DNA of 64,000 nucleotides from Aphelenchoides besseyi. Lineage: Eukaryota > Nematoda > Chromadorea > Rhabditida > Aphelenchoididae. The stretch spans positions 9,052,001 to 9,116,000 of the forward strand of contig JAMPIQ010000002.1 in the NCBI GenBank assembly GCA_024699855.1. Reading direction: 5' to 3'. The position numbers and the translations under genes are program-made. Below the pieces are notes generated by a model. That model searched no databases. It saw only the letters and a program-made list of their open reading frames with translations, and was not told the origin of the DNA. Positions 22,949-34,505 of the stretch are shown in pieces. Each line of letters opens with the position of its first letter. Position 1 is the stretch's first letter.

Positions 22949-24708
22949 ATGTTCCGAGTGAACCAAAGTTGTTGGATTTCAACATTCTTTATACTCGTGA
23001 TTCATCTTGTAATCTTAACTGAAGTAACGTAAGTCTATAAAACGTGTAATTTGGAATCCAGACTTTATTTCAGTGCAATCGTTCTTAACAAAGATTCACA
23101 GCCACGAATGTGTGAGAATTTCATTTGTACAAAACATCTACTGCTAAATGAGGCTCGCAGTTTCATCGAAGATGTAGAGAACGATGAAACACGTCAAGTC
23201 GAGTGCCGGAATTGCAAACAATGCACAGCGTCGGGTTACAGGTAAAGATCGAAATTCGAATGTTGACACTAACGACAAATACGTTAAGCGTTTGTTTGAA
23301 AACTTCCGGAACATCGGCATCCTGTTTTTGTGCTCAAGAAATACCACGAAACTGTACGGCAACGAGAACATCAAAATCACCGACAAATGACCAGCAACTT
23401 ATGAATTTGTGTTATCAAAATGGTACGACAACTTCTCTATACTTCAAGTCAATCAAAAGTATTTCAGTTATTCGTAATCCGCCGCGACCATCGGCATCCT
23501 ACGAAAACAACGATGTGCTCGTGACTATCGATCAATTCTGGCAGAAACCCTATTGGCGGCACATGAAACTAGAGAATCTGACGCTTTATTACGAATTTGC
23601 TGTTCAGGTACTAAAACAAAAGAATCCATGATCTCAGTCGTGTTTCAGAGTCCGGATCAATGCGACGGAATGATTACGACGGTGAAGAAACAAAGCGGTG
23701 AGACTTCTGGTTATCTGTGCACTCCATCTCTGCACATTGAACTTGAAGAAGAAACCGTCGAAACAAAAGAGAAATTAGAAGTATGCAAATTTGTTTTTCG
23801 ATATTAACTTCAATTACAGGGAAGTCGCGCCTACGAAGATTACGATGAGACGATGCCGCCGGAAGTTCAATTTGAACGTGATGTCTTTGATGGAGCTTCG
23901 TTCGTTCGTTTCTACTATCGAATTCAAGTGCGTCGTGAACGCCAACTAAGTTCTCGAAACGAATTGGTTGAACGTCTGAACACGCTCACGTCCGATGTTC
24001 TGCAATTTGATCTGAAGCCCAACGTTACGAAAATAAGTATCGGGGAGAAAACAGGTGAGTATGTTGACAAAGCCGATTTTTGTTTAATCAAATGATGGAT
24101 ACTGGGGAGAAAACTAAAGTGTGGGATCAGTTGAAGAGTCTTATTATAGCAACAACGTCTGTATTTGTTAAACAGACCAATATCCCATCGTCTACAACTC
24201 CCGCTTTGTCAGTTCGAAAAGTTAATATTGAACATAGACCTCAAACGCAGACCGATACACGTTCTATCGGTTAGTAGAAAAGATGTGTGTTGTGTGAATC
24301 AAAGATTCCTTTTAAACGATTAATCTGTCTTGATTGCCTTAATAACTAACATTCATTTCAACAAGTTCTATTGCTTACTCATAGATTTTATTTTAGGAGT
24401 CGATTCCTCTTCTCAAATTAACAACGCCGAGCGACCAGTCACAAAAACTCCAACGGTTTGTCGGTAGTTGTATTTCAGCCAACGTTTGTATTCAGGCACG
24501 TGTTCGACAAACCGACGGACAGCATTCCGATCAAGGACAATTGCGATTGGTTGCGTGGGTGGCGATCATTACGTTGCTTGTTTGTGTGCTTCTCATCTCT
24601 GCAACAGTCATTTATCGTCGATGTTTGGCTGATCGTAAGACCAAAACAACGGTAACGAAACAAATGAATGGACGCGAGTATCGGGCAACAAATCAAGACG
24701 AAAGATGA
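22949..24708 (+). CDS. Uncharacterised type I membrane protein with Cys-rich ectodomain
   Basis: Eight exons (22949-23028, 23074-23241, 23289-23607, 23649-23780, 23820-24054, 24150-24269, 24397-24455, 24496-24708) join in frame to 441 residues. A signal peptide (MFRVNQSCWISTFFILVIHL) is followed by a Cys-rich block (CENFICTKHLLL, ECRNCKQCTAS, CFCAQEIPRNC), a mixed region with YWRHMKLENLTLYYEF and RFYYRIQVRRERQLSSRNEL, a Thr/Ser stalk, one membrane helix (VAWVAIITLLVCVLLISATV) and a 40-residue basic tail ending NQDER. I do not recognise the family; the cysteine spacing suggests a disulphide-bonded surface or secreted-pathway protein. Intron 23242-23288 ends in AAG. Exon 6 is bounded by the longest intron (95 nt), where a further small exon cannot be excluded. 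Confidence 0.7.
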
Positions 24709-25902
24709 CGCGAACTAACATCCCGAAAGTTTGTTATTTTACATTCTTTTTAAATATAACGTTTTTGCGTCAACCTTTATAGTTAAACACCACCACATCT
24801 ATCCATTGCTATTTATATATTTGCTAAGAAAACAGTTCTTTTGACAACTTGGCTTTTAATCCAAAATCTTTGATTGGTTGGCGCATTCAAATTCGATCTC
24901 GTTACCAATTTTTTGAACACTTGTGTCCTATTACTCGTTCTTTTTCTGTTCACCTCATTTTTGTCTTCTACCGTTTTTATGTCTTGACAATCTCAATTTT
25001 AATCCTATTTTCAGATTTTAAACTCTTTGCATATGTACATCGTAACTACCACGTTTTAGAACCTCGGATTTGAGTAGTGCGCTTCACAACTCTTGATCCT
25101 CACTATGCTACGCATTTCCGTATCTTAAGCTCAAAACCTCGTTGGGCTGTTTATCTCTCGAATGTCGGGTCTGACTTTCATAACTTTTTTTCTTATGCAA
25201 TTGGTGCTTTTCTAATAGCAATAATGTCGTTTTGTGCTTAAACCTCTGATTCAACTTGCAATAAATTGAGTACAAAATACAAGGTCATAAATCACCGTCT
25301 TCAAAGCAGCGAACAACCATAAACTTTGTTTATCGTTTATTCTGCATCTGACCCTTCAACGATTAGTCAGTGTCTAATGCACAGAACTTGTAGCAACTAA
25401 ATCGGAAGTTCAGAAATAAAATGCAAAGAAACGAATTCAGAGACCCGTAACAGTGAAACCAATGTATATACTCGAAGCTTTGGGAAATAGCCATTGTTGA
25501 TTTCTTCTCGTATAATTGAGAAGATTTTCTAATAGCGATTGCACAGTGATGGCGGATGATTGATCGAAACAAAATCGTTTTTATTGGCACACAAATACTT
25601 TATGTCGTGTAATTTCATTTGCGAAACCAACAAAAAGCAAGAGCGGTCAGAAGTTATCATGTGCGTCGCGATCTGTTACCGCGCATGAAGTTCGGTTGTT
25701 TTGTAAACTCGTAACGAGGAAATAGTTTCCGTCTACCGACCACCGATTATGATGACAGTGATTTTCGGAGGTTCTTGAAATCACGTAAACAGTCCGAAAT
25801 GAGCGCTCAGTGAACGTTATTGCGCATGCAAGTGATTGGCATATTTGAGAAATAGTACTATCGAGTTGTTTGAAGGCTACTTGGTTCACGTGAACTGAAA
25901 GA
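24709..25902. other. Intergenic, no supported gene
   Basis: Contains the 3' end of the upstream gene and the promoter of the UGT at 25903. Frames up to 88 codons on the minus strand (25647-25913, 25363-25590) show no domain or splice context. Confidence 0.4.
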
Positions 25903-27704
25903 ATGAAAGTCATTTCGTCACTTTTGCTATTTGTTATTCAACTATTATGTTGTGGTTTGGTTAACGGATTGCGGATATTACAAATCGTCCCGGGCTTCAC
26001 AAACAGTCATGTTCTATTCAACTATCGACTTGCCGATACGCTCACCGCTCAAGGTCATTCGGTCAAAATGTGGACACAAATGGAAATGGGTATGGTTGTT
26101 GCCGGCGATTTGCGAATACCACAAAACGTAAGCGAAGTACGCGTGCCTATTTACTTCAGTGACACCATGAAGTCCGAGGGTTTGAAGGTTTGCTAAGCTT
26201 TTCGTCATTATTTCCATAAATTCTTAGGTCTTTCAAACAATGATGTTCCAAGCCGGCAGTGCATATGATTTGTATTGGACTGGTCAAGAATTCAAAGATT
26301 TAAGAGTTCAATCTTGCGAACAAATGCTCTCAGTAGATTCGAGTGTTATCAACAAGTTTCGTCAAGATTATTTTCATCTTGTTATCGGACACTTTCACGA
26401 CTTTTGTCCAATCGCACTAACCAAATTGATTGGAGTTAAAGAAGTCAATTGCTAAAGTATACGAATGATTATCTTTGTTTTTTAGCTTGTCTGGATTACT
26501 CATGGTACTTCTGTTTACGATTATACGGCAATTCGTAGGTACTAATTTTGATCGATTTTGATTGTACAGTTTTTTAGAAATTGGAATGCGCACTTTTCCT
26601 TCGTTTGTTCCACATCCATTGTCGTCATTCAGTGATCGGATGTCTTTGTACGAAAGAATTTTGAACGTTTTTTGGCATCTTTCGAACATCGATTTTGTCA
26701 ATTTACCTCAAAACTTGCTTCACGACGAAAACTTGATGTATCGTAGATGTGAGTTTAGCACCATCCTTGTTCACTTCCTTTTTTCCAGTCCATAAAGCCT
26801 CAGGAGACGAAGATCTATGGTCATTGAGTCGACGAGTACGTGTGTTGTTAGTGAATGGCGAACGGTTTTTGGACTTTCCGAGACCAATTCCATTCGGAAT
26901 CAACTTTATTGGTGAAGTTAAAATCGCAGACAAAAACTCGGCATTAAATTTTACGGGTGAAGTGGCAGAGATTGTTGACCGAGCAAAAAATTTGGTTATT
27001 TTTTCGTTGGGAACAGTTTCGAATACGACTAACATGCCGCCAAATATGTTAAACTCGTTTCTGGAAGCATTTGCACAATTCCCGGATTACGATTTCTTGT
27101 GGAGAATGGAAGCGGAGGTTCCGAATGCGCACAAGTATACGAATGTTCATTTACTCAAATGGCTTCCACAAAAAGATCTCATGAGTTAGTTTATTTGTAC
27201 AACGATTACTGTTGCAACCGATTACAGAACATCCGAAAACACGATTATTGATTGCTCACGGAGGTTACAATAGTTTTTTGGAGGCCTCACAAGCCGGTAT
27301 TCCCGTTGTTCTTATGCCGCTGTTTGCTGATCAGTTCATCAATGCAAAACGAGCTCAACGATTTGGAATCGCAACGACATTAGACAAACTGTCGTTGTCC
27401 GTCGAGAAAGTGCGTTCTGCTGTGGTCGAAATATTGTTCAACAAAAAGTTAGTGTTATACCTACGTATTCATGGGACTTTTGTTTTGTAGATACAGTCAA
27501 AATGCAAAACGTCTTTCTGCCATGCTGCGCAGCAAACCTTCAAACGATCCATCAGCGATGTTAAAATATGGTTTGAAACTTGCAACTCTACCACGCGATC
27601 ATTTCACGTTGCATGCGGCGCAGAACTTGAATTTTGTTGTTTTCTACAACTTGGATGTTATCTCGTTTATCTTCTTATTATCATTACTGTTTACTTTCTC
27701 TTAA
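25903..27704 (+). CDS. UDP-glucuronosyltransferase
   Basis: Seven exons (25903-26187, 26228-26443, 26486-26534, 26578-26748, 26789-27184, 27228-27447, 27491-27704) give 516 residues. Signal peptide MKVISSLLLFVIQLLCCGLV; catalytic-His motif intact (FTNSHVLFNYRLAD); middle region YDYTAIQIGMRTFPSFVPHP typical of nematode UGTs; donor-binding signature with WLPQKDLM, LIAHGGYNSFLEA and PLFADQFINAK; C-terminal helix VISFIFLLSLLFTF. Acts in the ER lumen on small lipophilic substrates for detoxification or hormone clearance. It is only distantly similar to the UGT at 6316-8124 and has different exon boundaries, so they are not a recent tandem pair. AATAAA follows at about 27713. Confidence 0.93.
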
Positions 27705-27901
27705 CGTTTTGAAAAATAAATTGGGTTTCTTTCAACGTGCCTCTTATTCAAACTGATTGTCAATAGAACAAAGTCATGAGTTTTCATTGAGTGCTTGTTT
27801 GTACATCTGCTCCGAAGATTCTGAGCCCATAGATTGAAATTGCCGTTAAAGAGAAAAACTCAAACTCGACAACCACCTTGTGCTCGTGATTTTTGAACAT
27901 T

Positions 27902-28110
27902 ATGAAATACCTGCTTTTTCTTTTCACTTTCATACGTAGGTTAACTTTATTCCATAAAGCGAAAATAATTTAGTTTTTGCAATTTCTATCGGATCAGTTA
28001 ACTCGTTGCCAACAAACGATATACGACCACCGAAAAGTCTGAACAACAATCTCGGAATCCTAAGGGAAATGCAATCAATGGTCCCGACGATTACCGGCAG
28101 CCTTATTTGA
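27902..28110 (+). CDS. Small secreted protein
   Basis: Exons 27902-27935 and 27974-28110 (phase 1; donor GTAGGT, acceptor ATTTAG) encode 56 residues. A clean signal peptide (MKYLLFLFTFILFAISIG, cut near SVNS) leaves about 34 residues beginning LPTNDIRPPKSLNNN and ending TITGSLI, with no cysteine and no dibasic site. Function unknown; it could be a secreted peptide or an effector-like short protein. It ends close to the stop of the convergent LRAT-domain gene (28188). Confidence 0.6.
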
Positions 28111-28187
28111 TAACGAACATGTTGTGTTCTAGGATGATAACTGTGAAGAACACTGATATTATAAATTTATTAATCTCAAGCGTTCTA

Positions 28188-29443
28188 TTAAGCTCTCGAC
28201 TTGAATTCCGGAAAGAAGCTAATGTCGAAGAATTGCAGAATGAAAAATAACCATATACAATACAAACCTAAACAAAAAAGATAGAAACAAAACAAACAAT
28301 ACTTTTCGTAAAATGTCATTTTGTTGTAAGCTGAAGGCAAATTATACAGCGAAACGGGGATACCTCGTTCGCGCATGAATCTGAATATCACGTTTTCTGC
28401 TACACGCCAACATCGCAAAACAGTATAGTAACCAACGGCTAGAATCCATGCAGTGTTCAGTGAAATCCATGCTGGCAGAAAGATACCCGAAAGAAGTGCG
28501 GCAATGACAAGCAAAAAAACCACGAGTGTAGCAATCATTTCCGTCTAAAAACGTTTTCTTCACAACATAAGCTCAATGTATCACCTGATAGCTTTCTCCA
28601 TGTCCATATCTGCAGCATTTGACGAAATGTTCGCAATTCCACAATGTTCCATTATAACGAGCCCATCCTCTCTATAACTCATAAACTGATCAAATGTTTA
28701 TACTCACCCATGTTATGGCGTGTCGAGCAATTTCCTTCTCTTCAAACGGTGTCCAGGTTCGATCAAGCGAATTGTTGATTCGACAATGACGAGTCATGTG
28801 TGTATGTTGCAAAGTCTGTAAACGCACCTGAAATCTTCAAGATTAATTCCCACTAACATTTCAATCAACCTTTGCACTAACGAATATGATTCCGTAGTTA
28901 AACAAATCTCTATGTGTCATTGTTTTGTTATCAACTCGACTCAAATGCAACATCCGAACATGTCGTGTAGTACGTTTGCGTGCGTCGATTTCGTGATTTA
29001 CGCGAACACAAATCGACCAATGCTAAAAACTGAACCTGCATTTCGAAGAAAAGCTCTTCGATTACATGGAAAAGGGTAAGACCGCTGCGTGTTCCTTTGA
29101 ATTCGATTAAATCACCCAACTTCATGTGCTTAACCAACTCATCAGCGGTCATCCACTCCGTTACAAGTCCTTTCAGATCAGGTCTTTTCGAAAGGTCCAC
29201 ATATTTTTCTTGATAGTACCCAAAATACCATTGAAAGAACTCGTCTTTCGCTTTACGCCAATTGAAATAACCATCAGCAAAATACTCATCTCGTAATTCA
29301 ATTATTAGTATAGAAAGAGGTGACAAATAGCGTTTGACGATTTTGAACAAATCCGAAGCTGCGACAAACAATTCCGTTAAGATCTCATCGGCACCCCAAT
29401 AGAACACGAGTTTCTGGTTTTGATCTTTAAACATCATTGGCAT
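28188..29443 (-). CDS. LRAT-domain membrane protein
   Basis: Five exons (29443-29066, 29022-28870, 28827-28708, 28671-28585, 28544-28188) join in matching phases to 364 residues. The core is an LRAT/NlpC-P60-like domain: KLGDLIEFKG, then LFHHWSICVRVNHE with the His-Trp that carries the catalytic histidine, a second His in VRMLHL, CRINNSLDR, and the nucleophile motif NCEHFVKCCRYG. LRAT-fold enzymes are thiol acyltransferases or hydrolases; nematodes have relatives such as EGL-26. After the domain come two to three membrane helices (IATLVVFLLVIAALLSGIFL and a second near CLFCFYLFCLGLYCIWLFFI). The TGA immediately before the ATG, next to TTTTCAG, suggests SL trans-splicing just upstream. An alternative 35-nt intron in the last exon would change the C-terminus. 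Confidence 0.8.
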
Positions 29444-29828
29444 TCACTGAAAACATATTCATTTTCCCAATAAATGCTCACAGTTAGGAAAATGGATGTC
29501 GTACGCGTATGCAAATAATAGAACTCTACGGTTTCGATTACACAACGTACAAACGAGCTCAACAAAGAACAATGAAATCAAAAAAACAAGTTACCTTTCA
29601 AAACTGTAGACTTCAAATTGAACAAAAGTTTTCAATTGGTCTGTTCGGTCGATGTGTCGTTTCAATGGCCATGAATTTCGCAAATGCAGGCAATTTCAAA
29701 GTGTTACAATAAACAATAAGGATTTTATTTGCGCAGCTTTCAAAGGATCAACGCAATGAACCAACAGCCACATCGGATACTCTTTTAATCGTCTTATAAA
29801 TACTCGATTGTTGTCAAAGACGTTAACC
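29444..29828. other. Promoter region of flanking divergent genes
   Basis: No supported gene. A TATA-like TATAAATA lies at 29795-29802, about 30 bases before the ATG of the small secreted protein at 29829. Confidence 0.5.
29795..29802 (+). promoter_or_regulatory. TATA-like box
   Basis: TATAAATA 27 bases upstream of the ATG of the small secreted protein at 29829. Position and sequence fit a core promoter of a highly expressed secreted-peptide gene; no experimental support. Confidence 0.45.
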
Positions 29829-30129
29829 ATGCGTAAGCTATTGATCTACAAATCCATGTTTATAATTACCATTGTTCTTGTTCTACGTAAATTTTTTTTT
29901 CTTGCCTTAAATACCATTGAATTTCAGTAACAACTCCTTCATTCGCTCAATTTGGTGGCTTGTTTGGTGGTGGTGGTGGAAATAATAACAACAACAACGA
30001 CGATGATGACGGTAAGATTTCTGCTGCAATTTGTCATCAAGTTTGTTTTTAGACGAATGTGATTGTGATGAAGGTGGAGGGACAAATTGGTGGCAAATTA
30101 TACGTGGTTTTATTCCAATTATAGGTTAG
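29829..30129 (+). CDS. Small secreted Gly/Asn/Asp-rich protein
   Basis: Exons 29829-29886, 29928-30011 and 30053-30129 encode 72 residues. A signal-like N-terminus (MRKLLIYKSMFIITIVLVLL, then TTPSFA) precedes FGGLFGGGGG, an Asn run, an Asp run, ECDCDEGGG and a short hydrophobic end WWQIIRGFIPIIG. The Gly-Gly-Leu-Phe-Gly motif and low complexity recall small secreted nematode peptides, some antimicrobial, but I assign no function. The short hydrophobic Trp-containing end could bind membranes. TATA-like element at 29795-29802. Confidence 0.6.
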
Positions 30130-30831
30130 ACTGATAGTACCGATTGCAAATCCACTGCTTGGTTATTTGTAAGCTTAAACAAAACCCTAAAATCTGATGT
30201 TTTGTACACTAACAGCTTGTTGAACTGTAAACGAGTATTAAAATAAGGGTTTTTGGTCGCTTATGATTGAGTTTAGACGTGAGATCGATAATGAAAAGCT
30301 TTTGAAGTCAATTAGTTGTTTTAACTAGGCAGTTGTGAGACTATCAAATACACTCATATTGTCTAATAATTAAATTGTTCGTACTCATTGGTTGAAACAC
30401 AATTGTTCACAATCTCATAAGGACGTTGAATTTGGAGAGTAAACAACGTCGAATATAAGATGGGAAAGGATTCAATTGAACACAACAAAAGTTTCAAAAC
30501 AAAACCGTTTATACAAGACTCGCATAATCTCAAATGTATTAGTGTTTACAGTGGGTTGATTTTTAGTAGAAAGGCACTTCTCGTACACCAACGTGATCAA
30601 CCCATCGAAATGGTACTTTCTTTTTTAGGTAAAAGAAAACGTAAAAAACCTATTTGCGTCGAAAAATAAACAGCAATTGAACATTCATTGAATCGTTGTC
30701 ATTGACACTTGTATTGACGAGAGAAGTTGGAATGTCTGATGCCTTGCCAGGAAAATTGGTGTTAGGCGATCGATTGTAGTACAGGTATTTGCGCCAATTG
30801 CGTTTCCATCAGCTCCCAACTGTTTTGCAAA
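30130..30831. other. Intergenic, no supported gene
   Basis: AT-rich sequence after the small secreted gene. A 69-codon frame at 30460-30669 has no support. Confidence 0.4.
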
Positions 30832-31124
30832 CTATGTGACTTCCAGATTTACAATCTGTAAAGAATTCGGCTTTAATTTTGAATCGATTTGCAAATTGTT
30901 CAAATGGAAAACGTAAACGTCCGATGCGCGTCGAACTTTTGAAAGAGCGACATACGACTGACCGTGAGCAAAGGCTAGTGAATTCAGAGCCGATGCTTCG
31001 TCAATTACCAAAAGTTCCCATCGTCAAGACGCTTCAGCAGGTCGACACTCTTTTGGCATTAGTGACTCTGCTGCTTCTCTTTTGCTTCAATGGCAAACAA
31101 TGTACTTTCGATTCATTATTCTAA
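30832..31124 (-). pseudogene. Decayed Helitron/Pif1-type helicase fragment
   Basis: On the minus strand a frame of about 60 codons ending at a TAG (30832-30834) reads LLVIDEASALNS, then LAFAHGQSYVALSKVRRASD and VYVFHLNN. The second part matches the motif VI region of Helitron/Pif1 helicases (HGQ-YVALSRVR) and the first resembles Walker B (LLVIDE). In an intact enzyme these motifs are hundreds of residues apart, so the middle is deleted; upstream, in-frame stops and frameshifts appear at once. It is a dead mobile-element remnant. No Helitron ends were recognised. Confidence 0.6.
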
Positions 31125-32071
31125 TGAAATTGGTCCTCATTCAACTTCCGTAGTTGCACTTGCAGTAAAACGAGAAGTTGTTATGATCAAATGTATTCTA
31201 TTGAGTTGCTTCTAACTGACATGTGGAATTTAACCAGTACTGTGATGCGCAATCATCGAACTTTTGTTTCAACGTTTTACATCTGACTTGGTGATCTTCG
31301 ATCGGCTTTCAAACACCATCGGCGTTCTGTTAAAGTAACTTAAGTTCGTGTCGATGGGCATCAAATTCGAGTCTCGACGAATCGTACAATGAAATCAATA
31401 GACAGAAACATCACTTAAATTTTCGTAAACTTGATCGGTTTGGAGTATGTCCTTGGTTGTTTTTATACACAAGCTCTCCAACAATACAAAAGTCGACAAT
31501 TTGATCTACTCCGCGTTGACGTCAATACCACACCTTTTTGATCTACTAACAGTTTTTATTGCTTTCGAACTGCCCGTATGTCAATGACAATCATGGGCTA
31601 ATTGGGTCGTAAAGCCGAACATCAAGAAATTTGAATGTTCATTGGAAAACCGTTTGAATACGCCCACCTTATTGTACCAAAACTAGAGTACTAGATCTTC
31701 TAATTCACTAATTATTATGCGAAAAGAAATTTCGGTTTTACGATCGAAAATAACTATTGAATCGTTGAAGTTGCGGTTTATCGTTCACAGACTAATTGCA
31801 CACAAATCGATCGCTATTCGTTGATAACGTTGGTTAATCATCTTATGTTTGGACCCTGAAAGCAAGAGTTTTTGTCGTGCGTCATGACATTTGGGCTGCC
31901 AAAAAAACTGATCCATTCGCGATTATCAATTTGAACGATTAGGAGTGTAGGGCGGGTGTGTTTGCATTTTTATCGCTCTTCAACTCTCATACAATCGGCA
32001 ATATAAACTCAAAGACGATTGTCTTCAGATATTCGTGCATCAAACTGTCGAACCGACTGTATCGATCAGAA
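31125..32071. other. Intergenic, no supported gene
   Basis: May hold further decayed element sequence next to the helicase remnant, but no clear motif was found. The aspartic protease promoter should be near 31900-32050. Confidence 0.35.
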
Positions 32072-33979
32072 ATGATGCTCAAAGTCGCCTTGTTTTTGGT
32101 TCTTTTGCAACTTATTGATGCCCGCGTTTTCAATACAACCTTACACAAACACGACAGCTATCGTAATCGTTTGGTTAAGGAGAGTAAGTTACAAGTTTTG
32201 CTTCGTGCACTCAACTTATACTTACAGAACGATGGGACGAATTTCGAATTCAACGACGCGTGAAGCAAGGAATGTATCGTGGAATGCACAGTAAATTCGC
32301 TGTTGCTCGCCAACCCTTCTATGACTACAGTGACGCCGAATACGTTGGAAAGATTACAATTGGCACGCCCGCCGATCAAGAATTCAGTGTCATTTTGGTA
32401 ATCATGATCAAAAACATAGTAGAAACTTAAAATTCTTTAGGACACCGGAAGTGCAAATTTGTGGATTGTCGACAAAACTTGCTCTGATGAAGGCGACTGT
32501 CCGATCTACTGCAAACTCGAAATCTTCTGCAAAGTTCTGTGCGACCCATCGTGTTGTTCCTCATCTGATGCAAAAGCTAAACCGGCGAAAAAGAACGATG
32601 ATGGTCCGTGTGAAAACAAAGCTCATTACGATTCGGACAAATCGTCGACTTACGTTAAGGATGGTCGCGAGTGGGAAATCCAATACGGCACTGGTTCGGC
32701 TTCCGGTTTCTTGGGAACGGACACGGTAGTTTACTTCATAAACACGTGATCATATTCCGTTTAGGTTGGTCTTGGCGATAAAGGAGGCGATCAACTTGTG
32801 GTTCCAGGAACAACATTCGGACAGGCAAGCTTTGCGGCAAGTAAATTGACTGACTTTGTTTATTAGGCGACACATTTGGCATCGTTCTTCACTGATCAAC
32901 CTTTGGATGGTATGTTGCAAATGACTCAAAAAGTTTATTAGAACACGGAGACGACCGATCGGTGGTCGTCCCAAAATCTCGCTCGTTCGCCTTTACAACA
33001 GCTATTTAGGTATTCTCGGGCTTGCGTTTAAAACAATTGCGGTTGGTTGGTTTATTTTACGAAATATACGAACCTTTTTCACAGGTTGATGGTGTTCAAC
33101 CCGTGTTTCAACACGCTGTCGAATTGGGATTGGTCGATCAACCGATCTTTACAGTTTGGTTGACTCGCGATGGTGGTGCTGCTCAAGGACAGAAGGGCGG
33201 GCAAATCACCTACGGTAAGACAGTTATCTTAGAAATGAATTAATTAGAAATACAGGTGGATTGGATACTGATCACTGCAGCTCTGATACGACCTACATCA
33301 CCCTTTCAAGCGAACTCTGGTTAGTGACGAGATCAACTGACGTTCGGTTTCGCTTCTTTGACGAAAAGATAAAAGGAACAGAACGACAGTCGACTCTCGA
33401 GTTCTTTTGTTGCAAATTGAATTTATTGTTTTTATGTGGGAGTTCTTTATCGATGGCACGGCAACCAATGGCGACAAAGAATCGAAGAGCTACAGCGCAA
33501 TTTCAGACACAGGTTTGAGCGAGCTAACGGTTGAAGGAAGAGTTAAGTCTGATTACAGGCACTTCGTTGATTGCTGGACCAACTGGACCTCTTCAGAAGT
33601 TGGTTAAGGCAACAGGAGCTACTTATAATGCTGAATACGGCTTGTACTCGGTAACTTTATTATCAGCTTTCTTCGTTAATTGTAATCATATATTGACAGG
33701 TCGATTGCAAAGCCGATTTCACATGGTCAATCTTTGCTCAAAACACTGAATTCAAAATTACGGCTGCAAATATGGTTTGGGAAATTGAAGAAGGCCAATG
33801 CGTTTTGGCATACGAGCAGTGGGACGGTGGATTTGGAGCTCCAGATTTCATTCTTGGAGATCCTTTCATTAGACAATGGCGAGTAGATTGCATCTGTTTC
33901 GTGTCTAATCGTAATTTTTAGGTGTCAAATCTACGAAGTGGCAGAAGGAAAAGTTGGCTTCGCTGCTTCATTGCAGTAA
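32072..33979 (+). CDS. Pepsin-like aspartic protease (family A1)
   Basis: Twelve exons (32072-32183, 32228-32397, 32441-32725, 32765-32824, 32867-32909, 33010-33041, 33085-33214, 33256-33319, about 33436-33512, 33559-33650, 33700-33878, 33922-33979) give about 433 residues. Signal peptide MMLKVALFLVLLQLIDA; basic propeptide; first active site DTGSANLWIV; a Cys-rich insert (DEGDCPIYCKLEIFC) seen in nematode cathepsin-D-like or ASP-type enzymes; GILGLAF; second active site DTGTSLIAGP; C-terminal ILGDPFIRQW. Secreted or lysosomal protein digestion is the usual role. Introns 32825-32866 and 33879-33921 use GC donors. The junction into the exon at 33436 lacks an AG: the expected TTTTTAG reads TTTTTAT. 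A canonical but less conserved alternative exists. Confidence 0.88.
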
Positions 33980-34505
33980 ATGTGCACGATTATTTGCAAT
34001 CTTGTCTTAATTAAAAGATTTTGTTATTTTGAACGATTAAATGTTTATTAAAACAAGGCGACTTATTTTGGATTCCACTCACTTCTGTCACGTGTTTTTG
34101 TTTCTGCGGTTTCTTCAGCAATTGAAAGTTCAGAATCAATTCGTCGACGGGTGTTTCTGAGGTTGTTGAACGAAGAGTGGAGAGCTAATGGTCACTTTGC
34201 AGTTGCGAGTGCATGAAAATTGGACCACAATTCTCGCGTTTTTTAATCCACTCACGAAATGACTAGTCGATCGCAAAAACAAAGTGACCTGTGACTATTG
34301 TTTGAGCAAATCTGAGTGACTCGAGCTAAATGCGCAGAACAACGAACGGACTTTGAAATTGTTTTTAAGCGGATGCTAAAAATTTGAGTCACGGATCAAG
34401 AGCGCTCGATTGGTGCAGGTGTTAACGATCTTTTTTGATTGTTCAAAACGATCATTACTTAAACTTTCGTTGACACGATTAGTCGAAAGCTGTTCGGACT
34501 TAAAC
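33980..34505. other. Intergenic, no supported gene
   Basis: Between the aspartic protease and the astacin on the same strand; contains the astacin promoter. Nothing else recognised. Confidence 0.45.

Noticed and set aside
29509..29712. 67-codon plus frame
   Set aside because: No signal peptide or domain; lies in the shared promoter region.
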